Positions 10,539-20,424 of a DNA stretch of 64,000 nucleotides are shown here, in pieces. The DNA is from Fragilariopsis cylindrus CCMP1102 (taxonomy: Eukaryota; Bacillariophyta; Bacillariophyceae; Bacillariales; Bacillariaceae), in the NCBI GenBank assembly GCA_900095095.1, contig FMBT01000464.1, positions 1 through 64,000 of the forward strand, read 5' to 3'. Within the stretch, counting starts at the first letter, position 1. Every line of letters starts with the position of its first letter. A model generated the notes under the pieces. That model saw only the letters and a program-made list of their open reading frames with translations. It did no database searches and was not told the DNA's origin. The translations under genes and the position numbers were made by a program.

Positions 10539-11443
10539 CTAAATTAATTATGGCAGTTGATGGAAAATTACTACGGCATCGGTATCATATCACGAGTCTT
10601 GTCACAATGCAGTCCTTGCAACATCACATAAGAACAATCCTTAACATATATACACTATACCAGAAAGAAGTGTCCATGTTCCTACTTAGATAATAGTTAA
10701 ACAATTGTTCATTTTAGCAATTATTGCATAATACTTCCTTAGCTTTGAATTATCATAGCGTGTAGACAAGAATCAACCCACCACTAATATCCAGATAAAA
10801 TTATGATAAATTAGAAGATCTTCCTACCACTTTTCCTTCAGTGCTTTCTATCACTTGTCCAGAGATAGTGTTACCTAACTCATCACGGACAACCTTTTTG
10901 ACACAGCAGTGGCCCTAGTAGTTGCAACAACATACAATGATACCAAGAGAATCTGATGATGCTATATTGATTGTAAATAATTATAAGGGTATTTATTGTC
11001 TATTATGATATATATATTTACAGTATCATTTATTTACATTAGTATCCCAAACGCTCCAACATGAGAATTTTTATGTGATAATGTGCTTGGTGACTTATAA
11101 AGCTATAGGAGTTGTAAATACTATGATATTCTGTATTGATTGTGAAACTGTAAAATCTGTATTGTATAGTACGTCTTTTTTTTCATCCATTTTCAGAGGC
11201 TACTTTGGGGGTTGATTATTATATTATACTATAATATAATATATGCTATCTGGATATTTCCCCTCGAAATTACGAAAAGTAGAAATCTCATTCTTGTGGG
11301 ACTGAAATATGTAGTAAAGCAGTAAGTGGTACCGTACTTAGTAGTGATTTTGATAAACATTTTATGGTGTTTTTTTAGCTTCGACATCCGCACCACTCTC
11401 CGTTAGTGATACCTATATAATAAATCAAAATAAATAATTCACC
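10539..11443. other. Intergenic, one coding-like patch
   Basis: About 900 bp. On the minus strand near 10808-10920 there is a short open patch that translates to protein-like sequence (see findings), preceded by a possible splice acceptor. TA-rich palindromic stretches lie around 11218-11245. Otherwise nothing is recognised. Confidence 0.4.
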
Positions 11444-11983
11444 ATGGTCAAGGTTAGTATTTCATGTACACTAAATGAGAAACGCACTTGAATTGTTAGG
11501 GATGAATACATACGATGATTCTGGAATCGATTGGATCTGTCGAAATCTCATCATGTTGGTATGACAAGTGTTGAGGAGAATTAGACGGTCCTCGAATATT
11601 ACTATCATTATGCAGTACGATCATCCCTACCTTTTTTATCTGAGACGAAATCATGAGCACAATTTACGGGTGTTTTGATTTGTTTTAAAATAGAGATTGA
11701 CTGCATCTATTTCGCCTTTCAAAAAATAATTAAAACTCAACATACTTCATTTCTTTTATCTCCTTTACTTTTTGTACGGAACATTCATTGTTTTAATTTA
11801 CACAACTAACAGTCAAAGAATACGTGTGCGCATAACAATACCCAAAAGGCTCACGCCAATGGTATTAAGAAGGCCAAGAGTAACAAGAAAATCTCTACCA
11901 GAGGTATGGACCCTAAGTTTCTTAGAAACCAAAAATTCGCCAAGAAATACAACGGTACAAAGCGTGTGCAGAAAGACGAATAA
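11444..11983 (+). CDS. RPL29: 60S ribosomal protein eL29
   Basis: A small basic protein of the large ribosomal subunit. The first exon is only nine bases, ATGGTCAAG (11444-11452). A 360-nt intron (GTTAGT...CTAACAG) follows, then exon 2 at 11813-11983; total 59 residues. The diagnostic block is the eL29 core, read as [15 protein letters not shown] and then [20 protein letters not shown], which matches the near-invariant [10 protein letters not shown] motif. The join gives MVKSKN, the normal start of the family. The tiny first exon means simple open-frame scanning misses the true start. Confidence 0.93.
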
Positions 11984-12537
11984 AGAGTAGATTATAGAAT
12001 GCAGTACATGATATGGGACTTGGAATGCAAATTAACTACGTTCGTCGTAGTATTTGCTTATATATCATCCATCACCTACTGACAGGCGTGAATGTAAACT
12101 TTAACTCCGATAGAATTGAATTTATTTATTATTTTATAGTTATCTAATTAATGGAAACTTTTATTAGTTCTGGGAAAAAAGGAATCTATATTCTGTGTAT
12201 TGTATTATTCTATGTATTGTATTATTATGCGAATATAATCTTTATATGTAAGGGTTGTTTAGGGATGAATCCATCCACGAAATTTACCTTATTTTGAGTA
12301 CGGGGGTTACCCTCATATTGAATTGTAATGCCTTTAAAGATTAGTTGTCTGCAGCAATAGTTCTATATTGTTTATCTTGAGTATCTCTTCTATCTGACTT
12401 GATATAATTATGAACATATCAACCTGGTTAAGGATTATGATCCCTTCAAAATTTGGTAGTCTACAGTATTAGTCATGCACATTTATCCATAGTCTCTCCT
12501 TTCTGACGGGATGTAATCACGACCAAAATTATGCGAA
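11984..12537. other. Convergent spacer
   Basis: About 550 bp between convergent genes. AT-rich; a TCTGTGTATTGTATTATTCTA-like word is partly repeated at about 12191-12230, and a GTTGTCT/GTAGTCT-containing segment recurs loosely near 12320-12500. No gene recognised. Confidence 0.4.
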
Positions 12538-14288
12538 CTAATCGGCGACATTGTAAACGGTCTTCTTGTAAGAAATCAAGTGCTCATTCCCTTGAACACG
12601 AATACTTCGTTCTTCTTTTTTAGGTTGAACTGGTAAGTAGTTGTTTTTCGACCAGTAGAGAAACGGATTTAGGCCAATATCAGCTTTGTCATATCGTTCT
12701 TCCATACCAAAGTTGATCCCAACTCCTTGCATGGCTTGTGGTTTCATACTTATTCGCTTGCTTGTAACAGTATTTTTCTGCAGTTCTGGAAAGCGATTTC
12801 GTATGACAGCTGCAAGATCCAAACGGCTACCACAGGTTGATGCGTGTCCAGCACCATCCACGACATGAATTTGTGTTTTGGTGGTAGACATCACTTTGCT
12901 AGCCAATCGCTCGGCTTCCGCAATTGAAGGGAGAGTTTTATCATTTTCTCCGACCACAATCAGACTTCGGAAATCACGAAAGGAAAAGGAAGATTCCCCA
13001 AGAGCAGCACACCCCTTTTCCAACCATTCTTCCAATCTCCAAGACAACGTCGAAGAAGGCATAAATTCGAGTTTCGTCGGTAGACTGATTGCTACTCTAC
13101 CCATATATGCTTCTCGCAAGGGATTGTCAATGACACTTGGCAAGGCTTTAGCCTGAAGGATCAAGAGTAGCTGTTGAAATGAAAATTTATCTGTAAATAG
13201 TGGTACCAATTGACTAAGTAGGCTCAACACGTAAAATATACTTGGCATCGTTGCTACCTTAGGTCCAACTATTGCCAACTGAGATCTATCATAGCATGTA
13301 GCAGGATTTATCAGTACTAAACCTCTTAAATTGATCCCAAGGTCGGCATCGATTTTCTTCTTCTTCTGTTCCGCCAGGATGGCCGAAGCGACGTCTAAAG
13401 CAAGAATTCCACCAAAGGATTCTCCTGCGATATAAATAGGACGATTTCCAGTTCCCTTTTGTTCGTTTATTTTCGTATTACCACCACCAAACCATCCAGT
13501 GTTAAACAGACCACCACCGCCATTAACGGAAGATGTTTTGTTCTGTTGTAGCATGCTATTTTCCTCATCATTACAAACTAAACCATTCTTCAAAAAGTCT
13601 AGCACTACTGCCTTTAGTTCTTCATATGTGGTTCGATCCTCCATAGTTATCGTCATGCACCAAATTTCGAATTCTGTTGATAGCTTTTTATCACAAAAAG
13701 AGAAACGAACCAGATAAATAAGATAAGTGAGTGAGTAAAGTTGGTACACGGTAATGGTATAAACAACCACGGTCGCAATATCCTATAAGATCAAACTAAC
13801 CTCGGGAAATTGAATAAAAGGACTATCGAGAGAAGAAGTAGTGATGAGACGTAAGACATGAAGTACACACACACACACACAATAGTCAACACGATGTACT
13901 TCGAGGGGACGTACCAAATGTATGTTCCATCAAAGCCTGGTAGGTATAAGAGAATTGGTTTCTCTTTGTTATCATCAAGAATATTGTTGGCTTGACTGGA
14001 ATTGGATGCCAGCCGTTGCCTTTTCTTCTGTCTGTTTGCCAATTCTTCAACCGCCGGCGGGTAACCGTAGTCTAGTAGCGGCGACACGAAATCGATTCTA
14101 TGAGCTCTTGAAGAACCTTTAATTGGTATGATTCGTTTTGATGCAGCCACAGTTTCTTCTTGGTCGCTTTTCATTGCACATTTTACATTGTTTCTTTTCT
14201 CATCTAGCGAAGAATGTAGAAAGGAATCGGTATGAAGACAAAGGGTCAACGCTAATAATAATGATACGGCGGATGCCAAACATACCAT
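12538..14288 (-). CDS. Phytyl-ester-synthase-like alpha/beta hydrolase with 22-nt micro-exon
   Basis: An esterase/lipase of the type that forms the N-terminal half of plastid phytyl ester synthases. Three exons: 14288-13915, 13801-13822 (22 nt) and 13683-12538; introns are 92 and 117 nt, GT-AG, with consistent phases, giving 513 residues. The micro-exon is supported by sense: the join reads GTYI-CPFIQFPE-LSTEFEIWC, the FPEL stretch expected in the family. Motifs: LPGFDGT, nucleophile elbow GESFGG, NPAT, and the late Asp and His in VVGENDKTLP and VDGAGHAS. The N-terminus is a signal peptide ending near TDSFLHS, suggesting plastid or ER entry. I see no C-terminal acyltransferase domain, so synthase activity is not shown; hydrolase or lipase is the safe call. 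Confidence 0.8.
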
Positions 14289-15210
14289 CCTACTAGAAAT
14301 AGAGTCTCCTGGAGACTAGACCCCAACAACCACGAAAACAAACAACCACAGCAGAACGCAACGAAAACTCCCCTCGTCTTTCGAAAATTCTAAATACTAC
14401 TGGTACTGTATGTGTTCGTATTGATGGTTGAAAATAACGAGTACAATTCAATTTTAAATTGGAACATAAAAAAACTGCAAAAAATAATATTTTTGTTGAT
14501 GTTTCAAGTTTCACGTCGGCATTCTGTAGATCTCGTTTTTGAGGCTAATTCTGTCCATCTGTAGATCTCGTTTTTGAGGCTAATTCTGTCCATCTAGTCT
14601 GGTTTAACAACATTCGAAATGAGGACAGAGTACAGCCTGATACGTATCTCAAATTGGTTCAATAAAACTAAAACAACATCCACAGCATAATATGTTATAG
14701 GATAGGTGTGGTGTGCTATTGCATATCTTTTGCAGCAATGAGAGACAGCATTTAAAAGACAGGAAGCCGCAATTGCAGCTCATTTATTAGGTAGGATGCT
14801 GAAAAGGTGTCAGTCCCCGGACGAAAACACGCAATCATTTGTAATACAAGGACTTTTCTTTGATTATTTGTTGGTAGCGACAGCAGAGATAGATTATCAT
14901 CAATGTAATGTAGATATATTCTCATCTATTCTTAAAGAATTGTTGTCAAGAAATTCCATTCTTTGGTTGATCAAAACATTATATTTGAGTTCGTAGTACC
15001 TAGCTAGTGGCTAGCATCCGCTAATAAAACAGCTAGAAAAGGTGACGAAACTCCCACGAAACTTATGGATAAACAAAAAGACTTTTCTCTCGTTAGAGAT
15101 GCCAATCTTTGGTCAAGAGAAAATGATTCGATTCACTCAGGCAGTTTCAAAAAAGTCCCAACCATACCGTGTGCCAATTATTCCTTCTATTCTTTTTTGG
15201 CTCAAAGTTA
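14289..15210. other. Intergenic with a tandem duplication
   Basis: About 900 bp. Holds an exact 35-bp tandem repeat (separate entry). The open frames at 14796-15450 are short, overlap one another and show no family resemblance. Confidence 0.5.
14526..14595. repeat. Exact 35-bp tandem duplication
   Basis: Two adjacent identical copies, 14526-14560 and 14561-14595, each beginning GTAGATCTCG and ending GTCCATCT. No similarity to flanking genes. Confidence 0.95.
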
Positions 15211-15894
15211 TTATCCGATCTCATTTTGTGTTCCAAAATCTGCACCTGGTGTCTTGTGATCTTTCTTCATACCCCGACTTTCATAAACTGCCTCGACTGC
15301 CATGCGTTTTTGTCCACTACCCCTACCTTTTATACCAACATACGTAACTATTGTAGAAACTCCCTCCTCGTCTTCTTCCATCCCAGCAAAATTATCCGAA
15401 AAGAATATTGTTATACTGGAAACATTTTGAAATCGACCAGCCGGTCTTAATGGATAATCAATCGTACCATCAACGAAGTGTTCTGGAGGAAGAGCATCCA
15501 CTTGACATTGAGGATCGAGTTCTCGTGCCATTTCAAAGTCTATATCGTCTCTGTTAGCAAACAGTTTCACTGTCCGAGGAGGTGCTGACGGATGATTACT
15601 GTCGTTGTCGTCGTTTGTTGCGGGAACACTTCGTATTGCTAAATGTGTAATTGTAACAGCCTCGGTAAATGGAATGTACAATAGAAGTTCGGGATCATCT
15701 TCCTGTGACATTAGAAATGGATCAGATGAGAGTCTTTCTTCGTGTAATTTGAGGACGGCCCGTCCCATATTGGGAACATCTTCATTGAGACATTTCACAG
15801 CATCAAGATCGATTTGGGGTCGAAGAGACAACCCCAATCCATCATCACCGTCATCGTGTGCATGACCGTCACATTCATGAGGAAGTGGAACCAT
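15211..15894 (-). CDS. PITH-domain protein
   Basis: A PITH (DUF1000) protein; the domain is the proteasome-interacting part of thioredoxin-like TXNL1 and also occurs alone, as here. Single exon, 227 residues from the ATG at 15894; a longer open frame upstream has no ATG. Family features in order: a His/Asp-rich start (HECDGHAHDDGDD), IDLDAVKCLNE, ELLLYIPFTEAVTITHLAI, RTVKLFANRDDIDF, a PLRPAGRFQNVSSITIFF strand pair, and TYVGIKGRG followed by YESRGMKKDHK. Cytosolic; probably linked to proteasome or transcription functions, but the diatom role is unknown. Confidence 0.85.
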   Translation of the reverse strand: MVPLPHECDGHAHDDGDDGLGLSLRPQIDLDAVKCLNEDVPNMGRAVLKLHEERLSSDPFLMSQEDDPELLLYIPFTEAVTITHLAIRSVPATNDDNDSNHPSAPPRTVKLFANRDDIDFEMARELDPQCQVDALPPEHFVDGTIDYPLRPAGRFQNVSSITIFFSDNFAGMEEDEEGVSTIVTYVGIKGRGSGQKRMAVEAVYESRGMKKDHKTPGADFGTQNEIG

Positions 15895-17069
15895 TAGACG
15901 TTCGATGGTTTGCTGATTGGTATGTTTTCGTTCCAATGTAACGGTAACGAGTTGACGATGAAAGAGGTTTGGCTAAGGAAGCTACTCGTACTAGTCTTAT
16001 TCTTGTAGTACTTCGAACTTCAAATTATACCACTGTTCTAGTACTGTAATGATGAAGCTTGTTCTAACACTGCTAACTGGTACTACTAGTATCTTGAATG
16101 TTAATGCGACAGTGCTGCGACTTATTGAGCTCACGTGATGTGAAGCCTATTTTAGAGCCTAAAGAAATCAAATTTTAAATTAATATGAAATAAATATTGA
16201 AAAGATCGCTTCCCCCTCAGATAGTATCTCATTGTTCATTCCCACAATAATCTCCCCAACGCGCGCCGAGACGGCACAAAATTAAATATTCGAATTTTGT
16301 TCGATAATACCGTATTCGAGGAAGATGCTCGACGAACGCTAATCATTTTTCTCTCGATTGAAGTCAATATCTTCGAATCTGATCATACAAGCACAAGCAC
16401 AGTATCCGAGAATAATTCTATTGCCTCATGGGATATGTTACCAGTATATTTTACTTGTAATTCCCAGATAAGTGGACGTAACAATGACACTGATGATATT
16501 GGCGACGAAGGCAAACCGCAAGCCCAAAGGTTCCTTTCCTTCATTTGATGACGATGAAATAAGGCTTGGGAAACATGGAAGGAATCCTATTGGTAGTTCA
16601 AAAATAAGAACAGCTGATCTAGCCCTGTCGAAGAAGGTGAATATACTGAAAACTCGCTTCACATTGCAAAAGAACAAAAAAGCCATAGTGAATATAGAAG
16701 ATCGAATTTCGTTGATAGGTGACCGGGATCATAGCAACAAGTGTGATGGTTATCATCGATTAATTCAATGAAGTTATGACGAGATACAGTCTTCAAAATA
16801 CTATCGTTCGATTTGAATATATGCACTTATAGAGAAGAATGAATAAATTGATAATCGTTGGAATGAAATAGTGGAAGAAACACTGAATGATTTTTGGTCA
16901 AAATTTATGAATTTATATACTGGGTTCACGAATAAACATGAATAGTAGAATACTTTTAATATACCTCTCGTCTAACTTCAAAATAAGCAAAATAGGTAAA
17001 ACATACAATTGTGCGTCGTAATATACTGTAGACAATCAATTAATTGGATCTGAATGACACTTCCCCTCG
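15895..17069. other. Intergenic, one weak ORF
   Basis: About 1.2 kb. Holds a weak open frame at 16484-16771 (separate entry). The rest is AT-rich sequence with poly-T near 16190 and no recognised element. Confidence 0.4.
16484..16771 (+). CDS. Doubtful small ORF
   Basis: 95 codons from the ATG at 16484. The product begins MTLMILATKANRKPKG and is basic overall, with a short hydrophobic start and ordinary composition (FPSFDDDEIRLGKHGRN). I recognise no family. An overlapping frame (16297-16548) is also fairly protein-like up to 16530, so this could be a broken gene or chance. Kept only as a candidate. Confidence 0.25.
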   Translation: MTLMILATKANRKPKGSFPSFDDDEIRLGKHGRNPIGSSKIRTADLALSKKVNILKTRFTLQKNKKAIVNIEDRISLIGDRDHSNKCDGYHRLIQ

Positions 17070-19293
17070 TCACTCTATTAGCGTTGTCCGAAGAATAGTC
17101 AACTTTCGTGACGGATTAGCGCTCTTTCGACTGATCAACTTCGACACTTTGATTGCTGTTAAAGTCCGAACATCCTCGTCGTCTACTGCAACTAGTTTAT
17201 CTCCAACTTGTACCTTGTCAACGACCACGGACGAATCCTTCACAGCATGGACGACAGGTGCACCATCATCGGGTGTGTCAATTACAACACCCAACTTTCC
17301 CGGAGGTGCAAATATATGAAGAATCTCCTCCTTAACATTATTTCCAGGACGGTGGAAGTGTTCTTGATACGAACCATCATCATCGTATGGACCAAGAGCT
17401 GCACCTGTTGCATCAGCGTTAGCAGGAAGAGAAATATTTTGTGTATTTGATCCAAATGTCCCTCCGGCAGATGAGACAGATGTATCTCCGTTCCCGTATG
17501 CTTTTGAATAGTCGTAATCCACGGTACCGACACTGTTATAATAAATCATAATAGAAAAAATTGTGGAAAAAGTAAAGAAAATTAGTCAAAGAAGCATATT
17601 AATAGTAGCAGCAATAGTCTCTACACAAACAAATAGATCTAATGCAATAACAATAACAATATTTACATGGACAAATAAAAATAACTTACCTCCGATCCCC
17701 TAACGCCTGCCCTAACGCACCACCAGTAATTGAAGGCCCAGCCAAGGTGCTGACCTCGTCATCCTTTAGTGAAATACTCCTAGTTGGAGGATTGTTACTT
17801 TCGATGGTTGGATTCTCTTTTGATCCTTTCTTGTTGCAGTAAATGATGGCTAGAATGATAATTATGAGTAGAGCTCCACCTGCACATGCAATCCCAATAA
17901 TTGCAGGCATAGATAGGGGAGAATCTTTGTTATCAGGATTGATAGGTCCCTTTGTAGGACTATTAGTAGGTGCACTAGTAGGTACATTCTCATTAGCAAA
18001 TGTTGGCGCCGTAACGTCTGTAACATCCTTCAGTACTGAATTCCCAGAATTTCGTAATGACTGGACATATTCATCGCGTTGTGCGGAAGTTGCGAGGGCC
18101 GATTTGGCTAGATAGTCGACGGTGATATCTTCAGCGGTACTGATATATGAAACTACTTGATTGTATGTGACAACAAGGCCACCACTGCCTTGTAATCCTC
18201 GCCGTCCTCTCATCTCCCGACGTTGAGGGATTTGTTGGAAATTTGTCACGGAAATAGTAGTCCTAAAGGTAGATTGAGGATAGTCGTTCTCATAGTATGC
18301 AGTGCTAAAATCTCCGGTCGTGTCTTCCCAAGCATCCTTGGTACTCCCTGCAAAAGAATCAATTCCATCGACTCTCATTATAAGCCCCCTCATCGTTTTT
18401 TTTTCTTCTGCTGCGGGCGGTGATGTCGAAGGAGACTCCGTAGGACCTGCAACGGGTGCTACTGGTTTAGCAGATGGATTTAGAGTTGGTGATGTTATTG
18501 GCGGGGAAGTAAGGGGATTTGTTGGAAATGCCGTAGGATCTGGTGTTGGAAATGCAACTGGTGGAAATGCAACTGGTGGAGCTATCGGTGCGTCAGTAGG
18601 TGGATTTGTCGGAAATGCCGTTGGACCTGGTGTTGACACTACAGGAGCATCAGTTGGCACTACAGGAGCGTCAGTTGGCACTACTACAGGAGCATCAGTT
18701 GACACTACAGGAGCTTCTGTCGGAGGAATAAAAATTGGTGCCCCAGTTGCCACTACAGGAGCGTCAGTTGGCGCCACTACAGGTGCCTCAGTCGCCACTA
18801 CCGGTGCGTCTGTCAGAGCAATAAAAATTGTTGGTGCCGCTGTTGCCACTACGGGCGCAGCAGTAAGAGAAATTGCAACTGGAGACTCGGTTGGATCCAA
18901 TCTACCATCGTTATCTTCTGGGAAGACAGTAACTGTCATACGCATACCTTTTGTTTCACACCGATCATCAATATCATTGGCAAAAAATATATCCTTACCT
19001 TCTGGACTCGCATCAGCTGCTGTGAAGGTATATGATGTTGGACTTAAGTTTCCAACTGGGATTCGATTCGTTTGAGTGCAATTATTTGTTGGGTGGATGA
19101 AAACATTTTGAACTTCATCATCCGTCCAAATAAATGTGATTGTATCTCCCACCAGAGCAGTCTGTGATTTGTATGGTGAGTTGTCAAAAAATTTCTGTGT
19201 CCATCCAGTATATAAGTTGCTTTTACCAAGAACCACCGTATTGGTCCAAGATGCAGCAACCAACAAGATTAATTCAACAGGAATAGATTTCAT
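17070..19293 (-). CDS. Cupredoxin-like / mucin-stalk / TM / PDZ membrane protein, copy A
   Basis: 688 residues from two exons: 19293-17690 and 17532-17070, joined phase 2 over a 157-nt intron (GTAAGT...ATAACAG). Layout: signal peptide 1-23; a cupredoxin-like beta domain about 25-131 (VGDTITFIW, later FFANDIDDRCETKGMRMTV); a Thr/Pro-rich stalk about 140-300 of TDAPVV and TNPPTDAP units; a conserved juxtamembrane domain about 302-440 carrying RGRRGLQ; a TM helix 463-486; a cytosolic linker; and a C-terminal PDZ domain about 604-684 with the carboxylate loop GKLGVVID and VGDKLVAVDDEDV. So it is a cell-surface or vesicle-membrane receptor-like protein. The function is not known. A paralog with the same plan lies just upstream in the same orientation. 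Confidence 0.88.
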
Positions 19294-20424
19294 AGTTCAA
19301 GGGTATTGTTAAATTGTGGACTCTGACTGGTAGAATTGATTAAACAGTTTCGTTTTTCTTCAATCGCGCCGATGCAACCGATAGGACAATACCGTAGTCG
19401 TGTGGAAAGTTTGATGTGTATATAGCTTTCGTTCAATTGTAAGCAGTTGTCTATTGTTGAGCGACGAAATAAATAATCGGGGTGGAAACTGATTATCTAG
19501 CTACAGTAAGTTAGTCTATTTCTGTTGTTGCTTCAAGTAATGCGGTTGGTGGTCACTTGTCACTTGTGCAAATTAAAATAAAGGCTGAGCGAATGAACGA
19601 ATGAATGAATCTTGTCAATACAAAATTTTATCGTCGAATACGCATTTAAACATGCATACACTGTACGTACATCGCGTGACATCGCGTGTAATTAATCTGT
19701 GTGTGTGTGATTTCAAATAGTAGTAGCGTTCACCGCCAAAGACGACGCCCTCTCCACAAAGGCGCCCGTTGTTTGTCGCCTTGTGTATGTGTGCAGTTTA
19801 CGGTATGCACGACTCACTAAAAATCTCATTTCGCCAAAATTAAACATGAAAAACGACTAAACAAAAATAAATCATGTCGGGTTTCAGTCATACTAAAAAT
19901 AAATATTACGGTAGCTACATACAACTATGTACAAGGTAGTAGATGAACAAGCCAAGAATCAAGGCAGACAAGAGAAAAGTACAAAAGATGATTACAGTTG
20001 TCAGTCAGTAGTCAGCTTACTGATTACTGCAAGGAAAATATTTGACAATGGCTTTAAAACCCATTACTACTACATAGATAGACGATGGATATGTATAGGG
20101 TGAAAGCTGTGCTTCTTCTTAATTGACATAAAATGTAACCTAGTTATAAACCTACTTACTGTATTCTACTACTGCTGACTCTTCAAGAATATTCTATGCT
20201 ATTTGTACTATTGATCTACGGGACTTAGTAAATTTTGTAGCATAAAATCTAGATGTCATATATTTCTACTATCATTATCATTAGCATTGCATCCTGCTCA
20301 ACTAAAACTTTTGACACTATTGTTAACATTATTTTTTAGGGTATTAGAGAATGATACAAAAGTGCTCAGTAACAAATAACATATAAAACAAAAACATCGT
20401 ACTGATCTTTTTCTCCGGGTTCGA
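19294..20424. promoter_or_regulatory. Spacer between the tandem paralogs
   Basis: About 1.1 kb; the end nearer 19294 should hold the copy A promoter. Contains GAATGAATGAATC at about 19592-19608 and a short TGTG run near 19701. No gene recognised. Confidence 0.45.

Noticed and set aside
18302-19075. 257-codon plus-strand Gly/Val/Thr-rich open frame
   Set aside because: Antisense shadow of the Thr/Pro/Ala stalk repeats of copy A.
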